Of a DNA stretch of 64,000 bases, positions 38,864-53,300 are shown piece after piece (position 1 is the first letter of the stretch; the number at the start of each line of letters is the position of its first letter). The DNA lies in assembly GCA_964035575.1 (NCBI GenBank), contig OZ037876.1:62001-126000 (forward strand), given 5' to 3'. Source of the DNA: Rhynchopus sp. YZ270_cl-10 (taxonomy: Eukaryota > Euglenozoa > Diplonemea > Diplonemida > Diplonemidae). The position numbers and the translations under genes are program-made. The notes below the pieces were generated by a model that was not told where the DNA came from, searched no databases, and saw only the letters and a list, made by a program, of their open reading frames with translations.

Positions 38864-41394
38864 TTAGATCACGTACTGCCTGATCTCCTCATTCCAAATC
38901 TGGATGAACTCTTCGGTGTCGATGTTTCTCCCTTTGCAGCAGTATTCGCGTGCATGCTTCATGCCCCACTCCATGTCGCCGATGTGGCGTTGTGCTTCTT
39001 TGTCTGAAATGCCGGAACTTGCGCCTTCATTTTTGAGGTGGCAGTACATGTACGCAGCATTGAGCACGTAGCCCTCGAGTGCTTCGTTCTTTGCCTGCTG
39101 GCGGGTGAAGCGTGTGTTGTCGCCGACCTCCATGTCGTTCTTGATGTTTTCGATGATGTCGTCTGTCACTTCGTCGTAGAGGTTCTCGTTGTCTCTGTGT
39201 TTCATGAGCTTGTCCTGCAGGCGTGCGGGAGGTGCCTTCTGCGGTGCTTCAGGGCCGTTCTGCGATACAGAGTTCTGATGCGAGATGAGCTTCCCACCAA
39301 GGGTATTCCCCGCAACGATGCCAGCACCCTTCCACTTAGAAGGGTTTGCGAAGGTGTCCTGGTTGTCCTCGCTGCCTTCGTCTTCTTCTTCTTCGTAATC
39401 TTCGTCTTCCTCTTGCATGCCTCCGCGCAGCACAAACAGCTTCGACAGCAGCGTCAGGCGGTCGAAGTTGGGCAACGTCGAGGCATGTGTCACGACACGT
39501 GTCCCCGCAAGCTTCTTCTGGTCCTCATCCAACACCTCCAACGTGCTGTCCGAGCGGAGCACCCTCCCAACAGCAAACGACAGGCGGGTGCCCGCCTTCT
39601 CCGCACGCTTCGCCAGCTGCTCGCGAATCTTGTTGATGAACACCATTGCCTTCTTCACACCCTCGATACCAAGGAAGTACAGGAACAGTACAAACACCGC
39701 AAGCGTTCCCACCGCAAGCATGATTGTGAGTGCGGTTTCGTAGATCTCCTCCAGGTCCCAGTGGTAGAGCAGCGAGAAGTTGAGTGTCGCAATGATGATA
39801 GAAAGGGAGAAGGCTTCCAGGTTGATCAGCACGTTTGAGTCATACGGGCGTGCCCAGAGATGGACGACGAGTGCGAATGACATCACCCACATGCCGACGT
39901 ACGTCTGAAGCTTCGAATCTTCGATGAAGACAACAATGAACACAACCGCAAGTTTGCGCATCATGACAATCGCCTCCCAGTACCATTTGTCCTCTCTGTA
40001 GCCCATCACGAGGAACCCGAACGCACGCTTCGCACTTTCGAAGTTCTTACGCAGGATTGCGACGCGCACGATTGCGACAGCCAGAAGCGGGATGCCGATA
40101 CCGTACGTCATTGCAAAGATGATTGCAAGCATCTTGTAATATTGGTACTCCGTGTCACCGCAGTTGATTCCTAAGTCGATTTGGAGGTACTTCTCTGTGA
40201 CACCAGAGCCAGGGCTGTAGGAAGGCTTATTTTTGTGACCAACGTCCGGGTGCGGCACGTCGTTCACCCAGTGGATGGGAATACACCGAAGCATTTGGGA
40301 CGATTCCTGATGAAAAATAATGATGCGAAGAAAAGAGGAAAAGGGAATACATACTTGAATCAAGTTCGGATACACGAAGTACAGCACAATGATGAAGGCC
40401 AACAGCCACGTCTGAAGAAGTCCTCTTCCCCTCTCGAGACGCCTGCGCTGTGCGTCGTTCAGGGAACCTCTGCGCTGTGCAAGCTCGTCAAGCGACTCGT
40501 CACGTGGAGCAAGGGTACTGTGTTGGAAGAGAATTTGAAATAAAAAGAACAGTTCATTCATCTTTGTTTGCATAGAGGCACATACTCGAACTCCTCTTCT
40601 TGAAGCTGTGCACGCTCGAGCTTCTTCGGCTCGCTCTCCCACTTCTGCCGCTTGGTTCCGAACCCAGGGGTCTTGGCGCGTGGCTTCTCTATAGGCTCTT
40701 CAGTTGACTTGCCAACCTTTTCTTCTTCTTGGCTGCCTTCAGCTGTGCCGCTGTTTTCTTCTTCATCTTCATCTTCGCTTTCTTCGTTCTCTTCGTAGGC
40801 CAAGTAGGCAAGCGAGCGTGGGTCCATGTTGTCGTCGCTGGACAGAGACGAGTCAGACTCTTCGGCAATCTCCTTCGCAAGGCCGTAGTAGTTGCGTGTC
40901 AGACCTCTGTTCGCAAGGCGGATCTTCCGCTTGCGCTCCGCTTCTGCCTCTTTGCGACGTGCTTCAATCGCAGCTTCAATGCGACGAATGTTCACAATAC
41001 ACACAGAGATGAACAGACTGAACCCAATGATGCCCAACGGCACGAACATGTATGCAAGGAACTTGGGGTATTGCGAAGCACCGCCGCCACCTGAGAAGTG
41101 TTTTGATAGAAAATATTACAAAAAGACGTGTAACATACCCAGGCAGTCTAGGTATGATGTGTTCGGTGTCTGCCCCGTGGTCTTCTGCTGCGTTGAATAA
41201 ATGTCCTTCATGAGACCCGGGAACTGCGTCCCGAACTCACCAATGCGCGAGGACACCTGCAAATGACTGATCAACATCTTGATGAGAATCGGAAGGTTCT
41301 TCTCGTTGCTGGCTTTGATCTTCAAGTTGCTTCGCACAATGAACGAAAGGAACAAAAGCGCGCCGATTCCGATTGCGGCTACAACAAGAAATCT
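38864..41394 (-). other. Transmembrane block and acidic tail of the giant protein
   Basis: Hydrophobic helices in order: LVVAAIGIGALLFLSFIV, YMFVPLGIIGFSLFISVCIV, then after an acidic, charged linker LLQTWLLAFIIVLYFVYPNL, MLAIIFAMTYGIGIPLLAVA, LAVVFIVVFI, MWVMSFALVVHLWA, LEAFSLSIIIATLNFSLLYH and LTIMLAVGTLAVFVLFLYFL. The last third is soluble, with EEDEDYEEEEDEGSEDNQD. Similar C-terminal blocks follow Cys-rich ectodomains in large protist surface proteins. Confidence 0.75.
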
Positions 41395-44300
41395 CTGTGA
41401 ATGCAAAAGAGTAATAGAAGTGAGTACGTGGAAAGTGTTCATACCGTTGTTGCGTCCCCGCAGAGCTCGCACATGCCGCCTGCTGCTTTCCCCCAACTGG
41501 GCTGGCACACAGAACACTGCACACCTCTGTGCCCTTCTGTGCACGGGTTTGCACAACCTGTGACATCGCATATCGTCCTGTCGCCAGTGAGACAAGGCGA
41601 ATGCTTGACTGCACATTGGTAGAACGTTGTCGTCAAATTGTTGGCTCGCCAGTGGTTTGCCTTTCCTTTGATGATACTGGTACCGTTGCAGATGGCCCCC
41701 AAAGGGCAAGTGAGGCAAGCAGATGAAAACTCTTGCGAATAAGTTGTGCTTGCCGGCGAACACTTGCCAACATGAATCAACTGTGACACCACAGGCTGGA
41801 TCACAGCCCCGAGGTCAGCCGGTACCACAACGCTGAACTTCAAATTGTACACAACCCCGTGGAAACCAATCAGCTTCACATTCCTGAAACTGACCTTTCC
41901 AATTTTATCCATGAAATTCGGGGTCGCGGCCGAAGACTGGACTGTGCTCCAACACACAACAGCGTCCTTCGCGATGTACGAGTAGTTCTTCGACTGAAGG
42001 TACGTCGCCTTGCACGGACACAGGTCTTTCCCGGGCCCGATGCACGTGCTGTCTCTCTCATCCAGAGGCTTCCACACAAATGCTTGCCACTCAGCGACGA
42101 CTCCGATGGTCGCCACTGTCGGCTGTGTGACGACGTTGTCAGCTGCGTCGAAAAACTCTAAAATTGGCTGCGTGCTGAGCGGAAGGTCGGTCGCGTGGTT
42201 CGACACATTGGAAGGCTGTTTTTGAATGTTCAGAGCCACAGCGGCGCCTGATCTGATCGTGATGAGCACAGTGGAGATCCATTCGTCGATGATGTACGTG
42301 TCGAAGGTGGATGTTGTGCTGTTGAAGGAGAACCCACGAATCACGTGTGTGAACTGCGCCTCCACGCTGCCTGTGGGAGGGCGAAGCAAAGTCATGTTCA
42401 CAAAATCGACAACACCTTCGCGCATTTTGCGGGAGTGAAGGTTCAGAACCGAGACAAACGTCGCGTTGTTGGAGTCAAGCGATTTCTTCAAGTTCACCAG
42501 CTTCACACTGACATCCCTCACATACGGCTTGTTGTTGACATCCTGATCGTACTTCAGAATCTCGTGCCCGGATGTGTCTACTGTCACCAACGTGATCGGA
42601 TCAATAACGGTCTCGATGTCTGCCAGCACGGCGACTTGGCTGCTGCGTGATTTCAGCGTGGCTGGCTTTCCGTAAATACTGTACTGGACAAGCGACTCGG
42701 AGTACATCTGTCCATCAAGAGCGACTTCAACGTACGCAGGTATCTTAGTTGCCTGCTGGTTCACAGACGGTGGCTGTTTGCATAAGATTTTGAAGCTGTT
42801 GATGTACGTTACGTTGTGAGAGGGATGCTGCGCGTTGGCCACGTGGTTTTGATCCTTTCCTGCGTATATAGCGTCACCGTACGGAGGGTCGAGAGGAGAC
42901 ACAGAAGAAAACCATTTGCACTTCAGGTACTTGCTATCTGTGAACCCGATGCCGTGCACTGTCACGACCTTGTTCCCCTGGAACACATAAAACAGTGGAG
43001 CTGTTGCCGTAACAGTTGCTGTTGGAACCCTCTGCACCGTCAAAACGTTCCGTGAGTACGTTTTGACGTTCGGATCGCACCCGAACACACCACCAAGAAG
43101 CGTCACTTCCAAGACTTGGCCACCGCAGCTTCCACTACTACTGCCGGGGTCGGGAGGTGTCCGGCAAATGATCTCTGAACCAGTGTTCTGGAGCGCCTTC
43201 GAGACTGTCACCTGTGCATGGGTATAAGGTACGTTTGAGAGTGAGAAATAAAAAAGTAGCTGAAACGTGCTAAAACGCATCTCAGTCTAGTAATGGTCTC
43301 ATGCAAAGGGTAGGACGTGAGTGGTCCGTTAGAGAGCGGAGGCGGTGACCCAAAAATAAAATACTCCAGGAATGAAAGAATACACGAAGCATACCTCTGT
43401 TCCAGTACCGAATTTGCAGCACGTCTGCCCCAAATTAATGAACCCCTCGCCAGTGATGGTGATAAGCGTGTCACCGCGCGTGTCCGCAATGTCGGGTACC
43501 AGTTTTTTCAGGGCAAAGGAGTTCAACTTAACTACCTTCGTGGAGAGCCCCACTGAAGCCAGGCAACTGATTTCTCTCGAAGTCCTGAAGGGTGTAGCGT
43601 GTGAGGAAAAAAAAGAAATGGCTGTCAGTCCATAAACCCCCCACCCCAAAAGGTAACCGAAGCACTTATTGGGATATGATTTAACATCTGCGAGGACGTT
43701 CTGTTCGATTTTTGTTTTAATGAATCCAGAGTTAAGTTTCTGAGTTCATTTTAAAACAAACATCGAGCAAAAAGACCAAGTACAAATTTGATGGATCGCC
43801 CCGAGAGGTAAATAAGTTACTTCTCCTTAAGGAATTACCGGTCACCCAGACCCCCCAGGTGCACCTGGGTCCTCTGCCCGCTTTGTAGTGTGAGAAAAAA
43901 TGGAGCACAATCGCTATTCCGGGCGGAAACAAAGAAACATACTTGTCTGCAGAAACAGAAATAATTCGTTCGACGGCAGTTCCAGTGGAAAAGAATTTGT
44001 TCGTTCCGTAAATGCGCAATGTGTCCATGTAAAACTTATACACTACTGTCGGTTCTGCTCCGATATGTGCGAAGACAAAACCTGCATTGCTCAACTCATC
44101 CAGAAGCATTGCGGTGACGTGCACGTTGTTGTTCGGAAGGCGGCGTAGCGTGTCGTACTCAAGCACCTGGTACAGCTGCACGTTGATGCGCGCCATCTTC
44201 AGACCCTTATCGACTCGAAGCGACACAAACGCTTGGATGCCAGAGTGCCGGACGAACAACGCTTCGCTGCATGTTTCACATGTATTGATGGTCACCTTTG

Positions 44301-47300
44301 TGCTGAGAGTCTCCGCCTGAAGGGTCGCCGTTTGGAACATGACAACTTCCCACCTTCCTCCTTTGGACCCAGCAAGACACAGCTTCCCCAGCCCTTTGAA
44401 GAACGTGACGCTGTTCACTGTGTCAATGTACTGACTCACGTCGATGATCCGTACGAGGGCCAACGTTGAGGACCGCTGGTAGTAGATCTGGCGAGCGTTC
44501 GTGCCTGCCCAGATCAAGTACACAAGGTCTTGGTCCTTGTCTGTGATTGTTTCGACCAGCTTCAAACCAACTGTGTTCTGTGTTGCAAATGTCCTTCCGT
44601 ACGGGTCTACGGGTGTGATCGGGATGTTCAACTCGCGGTCGTATGGTATTTTGCTCAAAATATGAAGCGCGTCTTTGGTGCTATAGGAGAAGTTTCGCCC
44701 AAGTGAGGGTTCGCTCAGAACCTGAAACTGGCGTGAAGCGCCAGTGACAATGGAATCAACGGAAACGGAGCCACCGCTGGAGACAGGTGTGCCTGTCTTT
44801 GCTGAAGCGTACGTGCGCTTTCCTCTGAAGAACTGATGGATCACATCATCCTGCGTCATCAAGTGAACGATGTCAGTACCAATCCACCCCGACACCACAG
44901 CTGACCCAAGGTCTATACTATCAAGCATGGTCTCCGTTTTCGTGTCCCACATAAGAACAGGTCGCCCTCCTACGTAGGAGAGGCCGTACACAGGATCGGG
45001 GAGATGAGTGCCCACATCTGTAACCTTCATCTTGAAACGAACGGGTGTTGCCGCGTCCTTTGTCCTGGTGATGCGCACGTCATTGGATGTGCACTCAAAT
45101 CCAACGTAACCATCTGCGCAGGTGCTGCAATCGCTTGAAGCCCAGTGGCCATCAACGGAGTTTTTGAAGCAATGACAGACACCAGAACCTCTGGCACAAG
45201 TGCCGTGGAAGTTGCAAATGCACGGCTTGCTGCAGGCGTCGCCCCACCAAAACTTTTTGCACTGATTGCAAGATGGACCTGCCCAGTGCCCGTCTGCATT
45301 GTCTTGGCATTCGCAGATCCCAGTAAGAGTATTGCACTGTGCGTGTGCGAGTTTGGTGCACGTAATGTCTGCAGAACAGTGAACAGCACAGTTCGAGGTG
45401 TAGAAGTTGTTGTTGCAGACGCAATTACCGATGTTGGTGTGGCCGTCTTCGCAGTAACCATTACCAGAGCAGGGTGTGGCTGCAGTGTCGTTGCTCACGG
45501 GACATGGGAAGTCGCAAGAAAGCCTTGCCCAGTGCTGATCGCAGACGCAGACTCCTCCGGGCGTCTTGTCTGCATTCGGCTGCGTGCTGCCGTGCGTGCA
45601 CTTTGCTGTGCAGTTCGCCTCGTAGTACCCCTGTTGGCAAAGGTCGCAGTTCGAGCTTTCCCAAAACCCTGCTTTTGGGTTGGAAAAGCAAGCGCAGCTC
45701 CCATCAACCTTGGAGCACACACCATTCCCTGAGCAGGGCTGCACGTGTCCTCCTGTGCACTCCACAGAGCAATCCTTCCCTGCCCAGCCATCGAAGCACA
45801 GACAGGTACCATTTCGGGATGAACCATCGTCGCAAATACCATGCCCGTTGCAAGGGTTGTAGTATCCTCCTTGGCACTCAATCTGGCAGGCCTTTCCGGC
45901 AAATCCGTTGTAGCAGTTGCACGTCCCTAGAACAGTATCGCACACACCACGGTTTGTACAAGGGGTGTTCGCACCACCTGGACATTCAGTGCTGCAATCT
46001 GCAAACATGTAGCCCGGGTCGCAAGCGCAAAGCCCATTACCGATTCGTCCATCAGAGCAAGTTCCCTTCCCACTGCACGTTGCAACCCCAATACCACCAG
46101 GACATTCGTTCTCACAATTTGGTCCCCACTGTCCGCCAGTCCCGCAGAGGTTCACAGAACACTGAGGACCTGAAACCTGGCAGGCCTTCTTGGTTAGGGA
46201 GTTGCAGTGTCCCACCTCACAAGAGTAGCAGACTCCGTCTCTGCAAATTCCAACACCAGAGCACGGAAGGCCGGGGTCTGTGGTGGTCCCGTTGTTTGGA
46301 CACTCAATATCGCACTGCGTCCCAGACCATCCGTACGCGCAGCTGTCACACTTCGAACCGTCCCAGTACCCTTGCAGCTTTGACTTGACGCAGTCGCACC
46401 CACCGTCTGCAGGTCTGCATTTACCTCTTCCGAAGCAGGGACGTGCAGCTCCTCCGTCACACTCTTTGGAACAGTCAGAAAGAGACCATCCAAAGTCGCA
46501 CACACACGAACCATCCCCTGTCGTGCCTTCTCTGCACTGGCCATGGCCGCTGCACGGTGTGTTCGCGCCTCCCAGACACTCGCTGATGCATGACTCACCC
46601 CAGTACCCTCGTCCGCACTCGGAACAGGAAACCCCAAGCCATCTGCCAAGCTTAAAGTCTTTGGTGCAGGTACACGTCCCATCTCCGTCTATGCCATCGA
46701 AACAGGTGCCGTGACCCGTGCAGACAACTTCAGAGTCCATGAACGCAAGCTTTCTGCGCGGACATGCAATACCACAATCGATCCCTGCGTAGCCCTTGAA
46801 ACAAGTGCACACACCAGTGCCTTGCTGCCTGTCCGAGCACGTTCCATGGTCGCTGCACGTGATAGGTTTGCCAAGTACGTTTCCAGGACACGAGAGGCCA
46901 CAACCTTTGCCGTAGAACCCAACCCAACAGTCCTCGCATGCGGTCTGTCCCCAGTACCCTGTGTCGGAGGCGTAGTTGCAGGTGCATTCCCCTGTTCCGT
47001 ACTGCCCCTCTGAACACGTCCCTCGTCCGCTGCAGATATTGCTGACACCGCCAGGACATTCCGATGTGCACAAGCTGGAGTAGTAACCCGAAGAGCATGC
47101 GTCGCAGTTTGTTCCAGCCCAAAACCCATCGACGGAGTTTTCTGTGCAGTTGCACGTTCCCCTCCAAGATTCGCAGACACCTTCGGAACACCACCCGTCA
47201 AAACAAGAGCCATGTCCACTGCACGGCTTGCACGCCCCGCCTTGGCATTCCTTTTCACACTTCGTCCCCCAATACCCAGTAGTGCAGTCTTGACAATCGA

Positions 47301-50300
47301 AGCCGTCCCAGAAACCGAATGTGGAATTTTGGAAACAATTGCACTGTACCCGTTGCGGATCGCATTCGCCGTGGCCAGAACACAGTGTCGGATGAGGTAG
47401 ACTCGACGGACATGTTGCATCGCAAGCGGCACCAAACCATCCTTCTGCGCAAACCGCACACGCAGTTCCTGCCCAGTGTCCAGCGGTGGTGTCAGTGCAA
47501 AGGCACTTTGAGGTGATTGTGTCGCATTGCCCGTGGCCGCTGCAAGGCTGGCTACTGACAATGCCGGGACACTGCAAATTGCAGAACGACCCCACGTACC
47601 CTGCTGCACACGTGCACAATCCGTCACCTTTGTTCCCGTCGTTGCACACACCGTGTCCTGCGCACACAAGCTGATACCCTGCAGACACGTACCCAGCACA
47701 TTCAAGCGTACAGTTTTGGTTGGCATAACCTGGGTTACATTTGCACTCGCCCAGCACGGAGGTACCATGGATACAAGGGTTGAGGCAGTGTGCGCCAGAG
47801 TACTGCGATTCGCATTTGTCACACTGGACACCTTGCCAATGACCGTTGATGTTGTTCGAGAAACATTTGCACGACCCATCAGTCAAACACACTCCATGAG
47901 AGCTGCACGGGTTCGCGGCACCTCCTTTGCACTCGATGGAGCAGTCAGACCCTGTGTACCCACTCTCGCACGAACACGTGCCGTCACCGAGTGAGCCATC
48001 GTGGCATGTACCGTGGCTGCTGCAAGCAGACCCAGCACCACCACTGCATTCTACAGAACAGTCGTATGTTGCGAAGCCTGTTTTGCAGGTGCACTTGCCG
48101 GTCAGTTCATCGCATGTACCTCTCGTACCACTGCAGGGGAACAGAGCGCCACCGTCGCACACAATACTGCAGTCGGCAGACGCGTATCCCGTCAGACACG
48201 TACATGAACCGTCCCCCTTCGTCCCTGCGTTGCACCTTCCGTGCCCTGAGCAAGGGTTGGCTGCACCACCCAGGCACTCGGTCGTGCACGAAGACCCGTA
48301 ATAGCCTGCTGGGCAAATGTAAAGGCTGCACTGGCTGTACCCTTTCAATTCGCACGCGTCAGAGCAGTACGGGGTGGGCGCGGTGTCACAGTAGCAGATA
48401 CCATCCATGCAGGTGCCGTGCCCGGAGCAGACAACCCCTCCTTTGTCGGGACACTTCTTGTCACAGAACCTGCCAGACCATCCGTACGCACACGACAAGC
48501 AGTCGGGCTCTGCGTAGTACCCAGTGGACACACTGGCAAAGCATTTGCAGGACCCTGCAGTAATAAGTGGGGGACCTGGGTCACCTTGCTGGCACTTTCC
48601 TCTGCCGCCACAAGGCAAAATGCTTCCACCTGTGCATACGACGCTGCAATCTGTTCCTGAATATCCGTAACTGCACACACAACCACCAGTTCCAGATTTC
48701 CCATCTTCGCATGTCCCGTGTCCACTGCAAATCGCAGCGCCGTCTTGTCCAGGACAGATGGTCTTGCACTCAGACCCTGCGTACCCGCTCTGGCACCTTT
48801 CGCAAGCGACGCCAGTGAGGAAGCCATGCAACATACCCGATGCTTGTGTGGACCCAGGACATCTGCACACGCCTGTGGCAGAAGCACCCCAATCACATGA
48901 TTCGATGGTCACGCCGCCAATGACATCGAATGTAGCGCCGCTGCAGTAATCTCCGTTTGGACCGATGGGACATGCTACGGAACAGTTATTAGATGCAAAT
49001 CCTCTGTAACACGTGCACAGCCCGGTGCCGGTGAGGCCTTGAGAACAGTCGCCAGATCCTGAACATGGGAGCGTGTCACCTGGGCATTTCCCTGTGCATG
49101 TCGGCCCGTAGTATCCGACAGCACACTGGTCGCAGAGTGGGCCAGCCCAGAACCCGGAAAACAACTTGTGACAAATGCAATCACCGCTTCCAGTGGGACC
49201 TTGTGAGCAGTCTCCGTGTCCAGAACACCAGGTATCCGAAGTAACACCACCAGGACACGTCTGCGTGCATGTCTTCCCAAAGTACCCAGGAAGGCATCCG
49301 TCGCAGTTGACACCTTCCCAAGCACCAGTACAAGTACATCTACCGGATCCGAGAACACCGGCATCACACTTCCCGTGACCACCGCACGGATTGCAGGCAC
49401 CACCAGGACACGTGATCTTGCACCGAGTCCCCCAATATCCAGGTTGGCAACCTTCGCAAGCGACTCCTTCCCAGTATCCAGCGTCAGCATCTTCTCGGCA
49501 TTGGCATATCCCTTGAGTCGGTGAACAGAATCCGTTGTTAGAGCAGGGCAGGTTGTTTGGTCCTCTCGGGCAGAGCTGGTCGCAGTGCAGTCCGAAGTAG
49601 TCACCGCTGCACGTCCCGCAGTCTGGTGGTGCCCAGAAACCTTGCTTCTCGTTGCTGAAGCACTGGCACGAAGCATCCTGCTGGCAGATTCCGTTGCCGC
49701 TGCACTCGGACGCAGTTGCTGCATGTCCTGCACAGCGAGACGCACACGCCTGTCCCCTGAACCCGTAGTTGCACGTGCAGGTGCCATCCCCAGAGTTCGT
49801 CTCGTTGCACTTCCCGTTCCGACTACAAGCATTTGAGGCGCCTCCGAAACACTCGACAGAGCAATCTGATGTGGCCCAGCCTTGGTTGCAAGCACACTCT
49901 TGCCCTTGTGTGGTTCCAGTGGCTGGAGGGCAGAAACTAAGGCAGCCGCTGCCGTAGTAACCATTTAGGCAATTGGAACAATCAGTACCTCCGAACCTCC
50001 CGAGGTTCGCATCATCCGTACAAACGCACTTTGCAGTAAGCTGGTCACAGGAACCGTGTCCAGAGCAAGGGTTGGCGTACCCACCTGGACATTCCTTTTC
50101 GCACGCTTCCCCAGCCCATCCAAATGTGCAGGTGCAGGAGCCGTCGCCGGAGGCACCCATGCTGCACTCTCCTCTGCCGGAACAAACGCCTGCGGTTGTT
50201 CCGTATCCCTGACAGGAAGAGGCGCAGGTAGCGGTTGCAAAGAAGATGTTGCAAGTACACTTCCCTGTGTGTGTGGAGTTACAGTAACCATTCCCAGAAC

Positions 50301-53300
50301 AAGGCGTAGAAGCACCTCCGTCGCACTCCAGCTCACAAGAGCTTCCAGCATATCCGCTCAAACAGGCACACTTGCCACTCCCTAAACGTCCGTCGTCGCA
50401 AGACCCATGCCCAGAGCACGGCACATCAGACACTGTGCCGAGGCAAGTTCCACCACAAGTGGGGCCGTACTTCGCAGCGGGGCAGAGAAGTGCATCGCAG
50501 TCCGTTCCAGTAAGCTCGCACGCAGTACCGCAGGAGCTATCCGTGCACTGAAGACACTGTCCTTCGTAGCAACGTCCCCTCCCCGTGCACGGAAGTCCTG
50601 ATCCGAGTGGGCACGCGATGGTGCAGCTTTGCCCAGAGTACGTCGAGAGACACGCGTCACAAACAGAGCCAGCCCAGTAGCCTTGCACAGGGTTCTGCAG
50701 ACACTGGCACGCCCCTGACACGCACGTCCCGCGTCTGCTGCAGTGGTTGCCCTGTCCACCAGGGCACTCAAGCTGGCATGCTGCACCTGAGAAACCATCG
50801 GAACAAACACAAGCACCGCTTCCCGAGGACCCATCAGCACACACCCCATTCCCTGAACATGGGTTAACGGAACCACCGGGACATTCTATGGTACAATCAC
50901 TGCCTCCATACCCTGACCGGCACGTCGCACAGTCAGGTTCAGCCCAAAACCCTGACGTCGTGTCTCGCGGGCATGTGCACAACGCTGTCCCGACTCTGCC
51001 GTCGTCGCAAGCAGTGGTGAAGCCACCACAAACCCTGTTCAGCGTGTCGCGCGGGCATTCCTTTTCGCAAGTAAACCCTGCATATCCTGGGAAGCAGTCG
51101 CAAAGGCCGTTGCCACCCAAACCGTCGTTGCAGACACCCTTGCCACCACAGACTTTTAGATCCCGTGTCGGACAAGACAACGAACAGTTGTGTCCAAACC
51201 AGCCACCAGCGCAGTCGTCGCAGAGCGCACCTCCCCAGATGCCTGTAGTTGTGGCGTCGGAGTTGCATTTGCACGCACCACTGCCGAAGACACCTGAATT
51301 GCAGACACCGTTACCTGAACATGGGCGGATCCAGCCACCAGGGCACTCTTGCGTACATGCAGTTCCATACCATCCCTCTTTGCAGTCGGAACAGTCGTTG
51401 AGAGACCACCACCCTGAGCTGTCCGAAGTGCAGTTGCACCAGCCTTGACCCACCACACCATCTGAACAGGACCCGTGTCCGTTGCAAGGGGAGCACGCAC
51501 CTCCTGGACACACAAACCTGCAGTTGGCTCCCCAGTAGCCGGTTTGGCAATCCTCGCAGACGTCGCCTCGCCAGTACCCTTTGTCTGCAGAGTTGTCGCA
51601 GTTGCATTTGTCAATCTCGTCAGGGCAGACTCCGTGAGAGTTGCACACGAAGCCTGATATCTTAGACCTGGGGCACGTCTTGTGGCATTTACTTCCAAAC
51701 CACGTTGCAATACACGTAGAACAGTCCGTGCCCGTCCAGTGTCCACCATCGTCAGAATCTTCGCAGACACATGCGCCAGTGGTTGTGCAGTTCCCGTTGC
51801 CGCTGCAAATATTGCTGGCACCCCCTGGACACTCGCTGGAACAGTCCACACCGAGGTACCCGTATTCGCAGACGCACGTTCCATCGCCAGTGGAACCTTG
51901 AGAACAAACACCGTGTGCAGAGCAAGGTGTGATGGCACCACCTGCGCAGGGTGTGCCGCAATCTGCTGCTGCATATCCGTTGTAGCATGTGCACTTCCCG
52001 TCGACGGAGGAGCAGGTGCCGTGGAAGTTGCATGGTGTTGTTGCACCACCAGGACATTCAATGCACGAGTCGGCACCGTACCCAGAGTCGCAAAAGCACT
52101 CACCCGTCCCCAGCATGCCGTCACTGCACCGACCGTGTCCTGAGCACGACACTGCCACACCGTACGCATTCACCGTCTTCCCCTTACAAACGCCTGTGCA
52201 GGTGGACCCCCAGAACGTACTGGGGCAAGCATACTGATCGCAAACCGTTCCAGTGACGTTGCAGGATATGCCGCACACTTTGACCTGAGAAGTAGGATGC
52301 AGCTCAGGACAGAAGCACGTCCCGCCAGTGCAGGTTCCTATGTCCGAGCAGACGGCGCCTGTTTCGTTTTTGGGACATGCTGTGATGCACCCGACAGGTT
52401 GGGTGGTTGTCCCAGAGAATCCGTACAAACAGCCCTCACAGGAAGTCCCTTCCCAGAACCCGTTTTCGTAGTTTTCGTAACAGTGGCAGGAACCATCGGT
52501 AGGGTCGCAAATGCCGTTCAGACTGCAAGGATTCGTCGGGCCTCCGTTGCACGCAATCTCACACTGTGTGCCAGCATACCCGAAGTTGCAGGAGCACGTT
52601 CCGTTGCCTTCTGGGCCCTCCTGACACACACCTCTTCCATTGCAAGGTGTGAGGTAGCCGCCTGCACAAGGGGTTTTACACTGCTGGGACCACCCAGATT
52701 GGCAGCTGTCGCAGGAAAGACCTGTCCAGAACCCATCAGTGGCGTCACTCGGACAGTTGCATGTACCAGACCCGTACGTCCCGTTCGAACATGCAGTCAG
52801 GTGACCACCACAGATTCTGTCCCTGGTATCGCGTGGACAAGCCTTCTCACACGATGTCCCTGCGTACCCGTCGTAACAATCGCATATCCCAGGACCGTAT
52901 ATACCACCGATACACAAACCTTGCGAGTTGCAGGGGTTTATTGCACCACCTGGGCACTGGAATTTGCACTCGATGCCAAAGTAGCCGTACCTGCAGTCCT
53001 GGCAGGCTATGCCGTCCCAATACCCTGATGTAGCGTCTGATGTACAGATGCACTGCGCAGGGGACCCAGGGCAGCTCGAGTCGCAGACACCTCTCGAGTT
53101 GCACATCGTTCCGTTGTTTGACTGTCCCACTGTTTCCTTCCGCAGACTCCAGCTCCAAAACGGGCATGACGCAACGAACGACAGGAGGAGAGGGTTGCGC
53201 GACTCTTCGTCGTTCTGCACCACAGTCACCTTTAAATTCTGCCCCGCAAACTTGTATCCGCTGCAGTACACAACAGTATCCGGCGTGGTTCCGTCGTGCA

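Noticed and set aside
43732-43864. End of the 6,664-codon frame as the true C-terminus of the EGF protein
   Set aside because: The last 44 codons have no similarity to domains, a phase-matched GT-AG intron begins at 43864, and the next exon restores a TIG domain.
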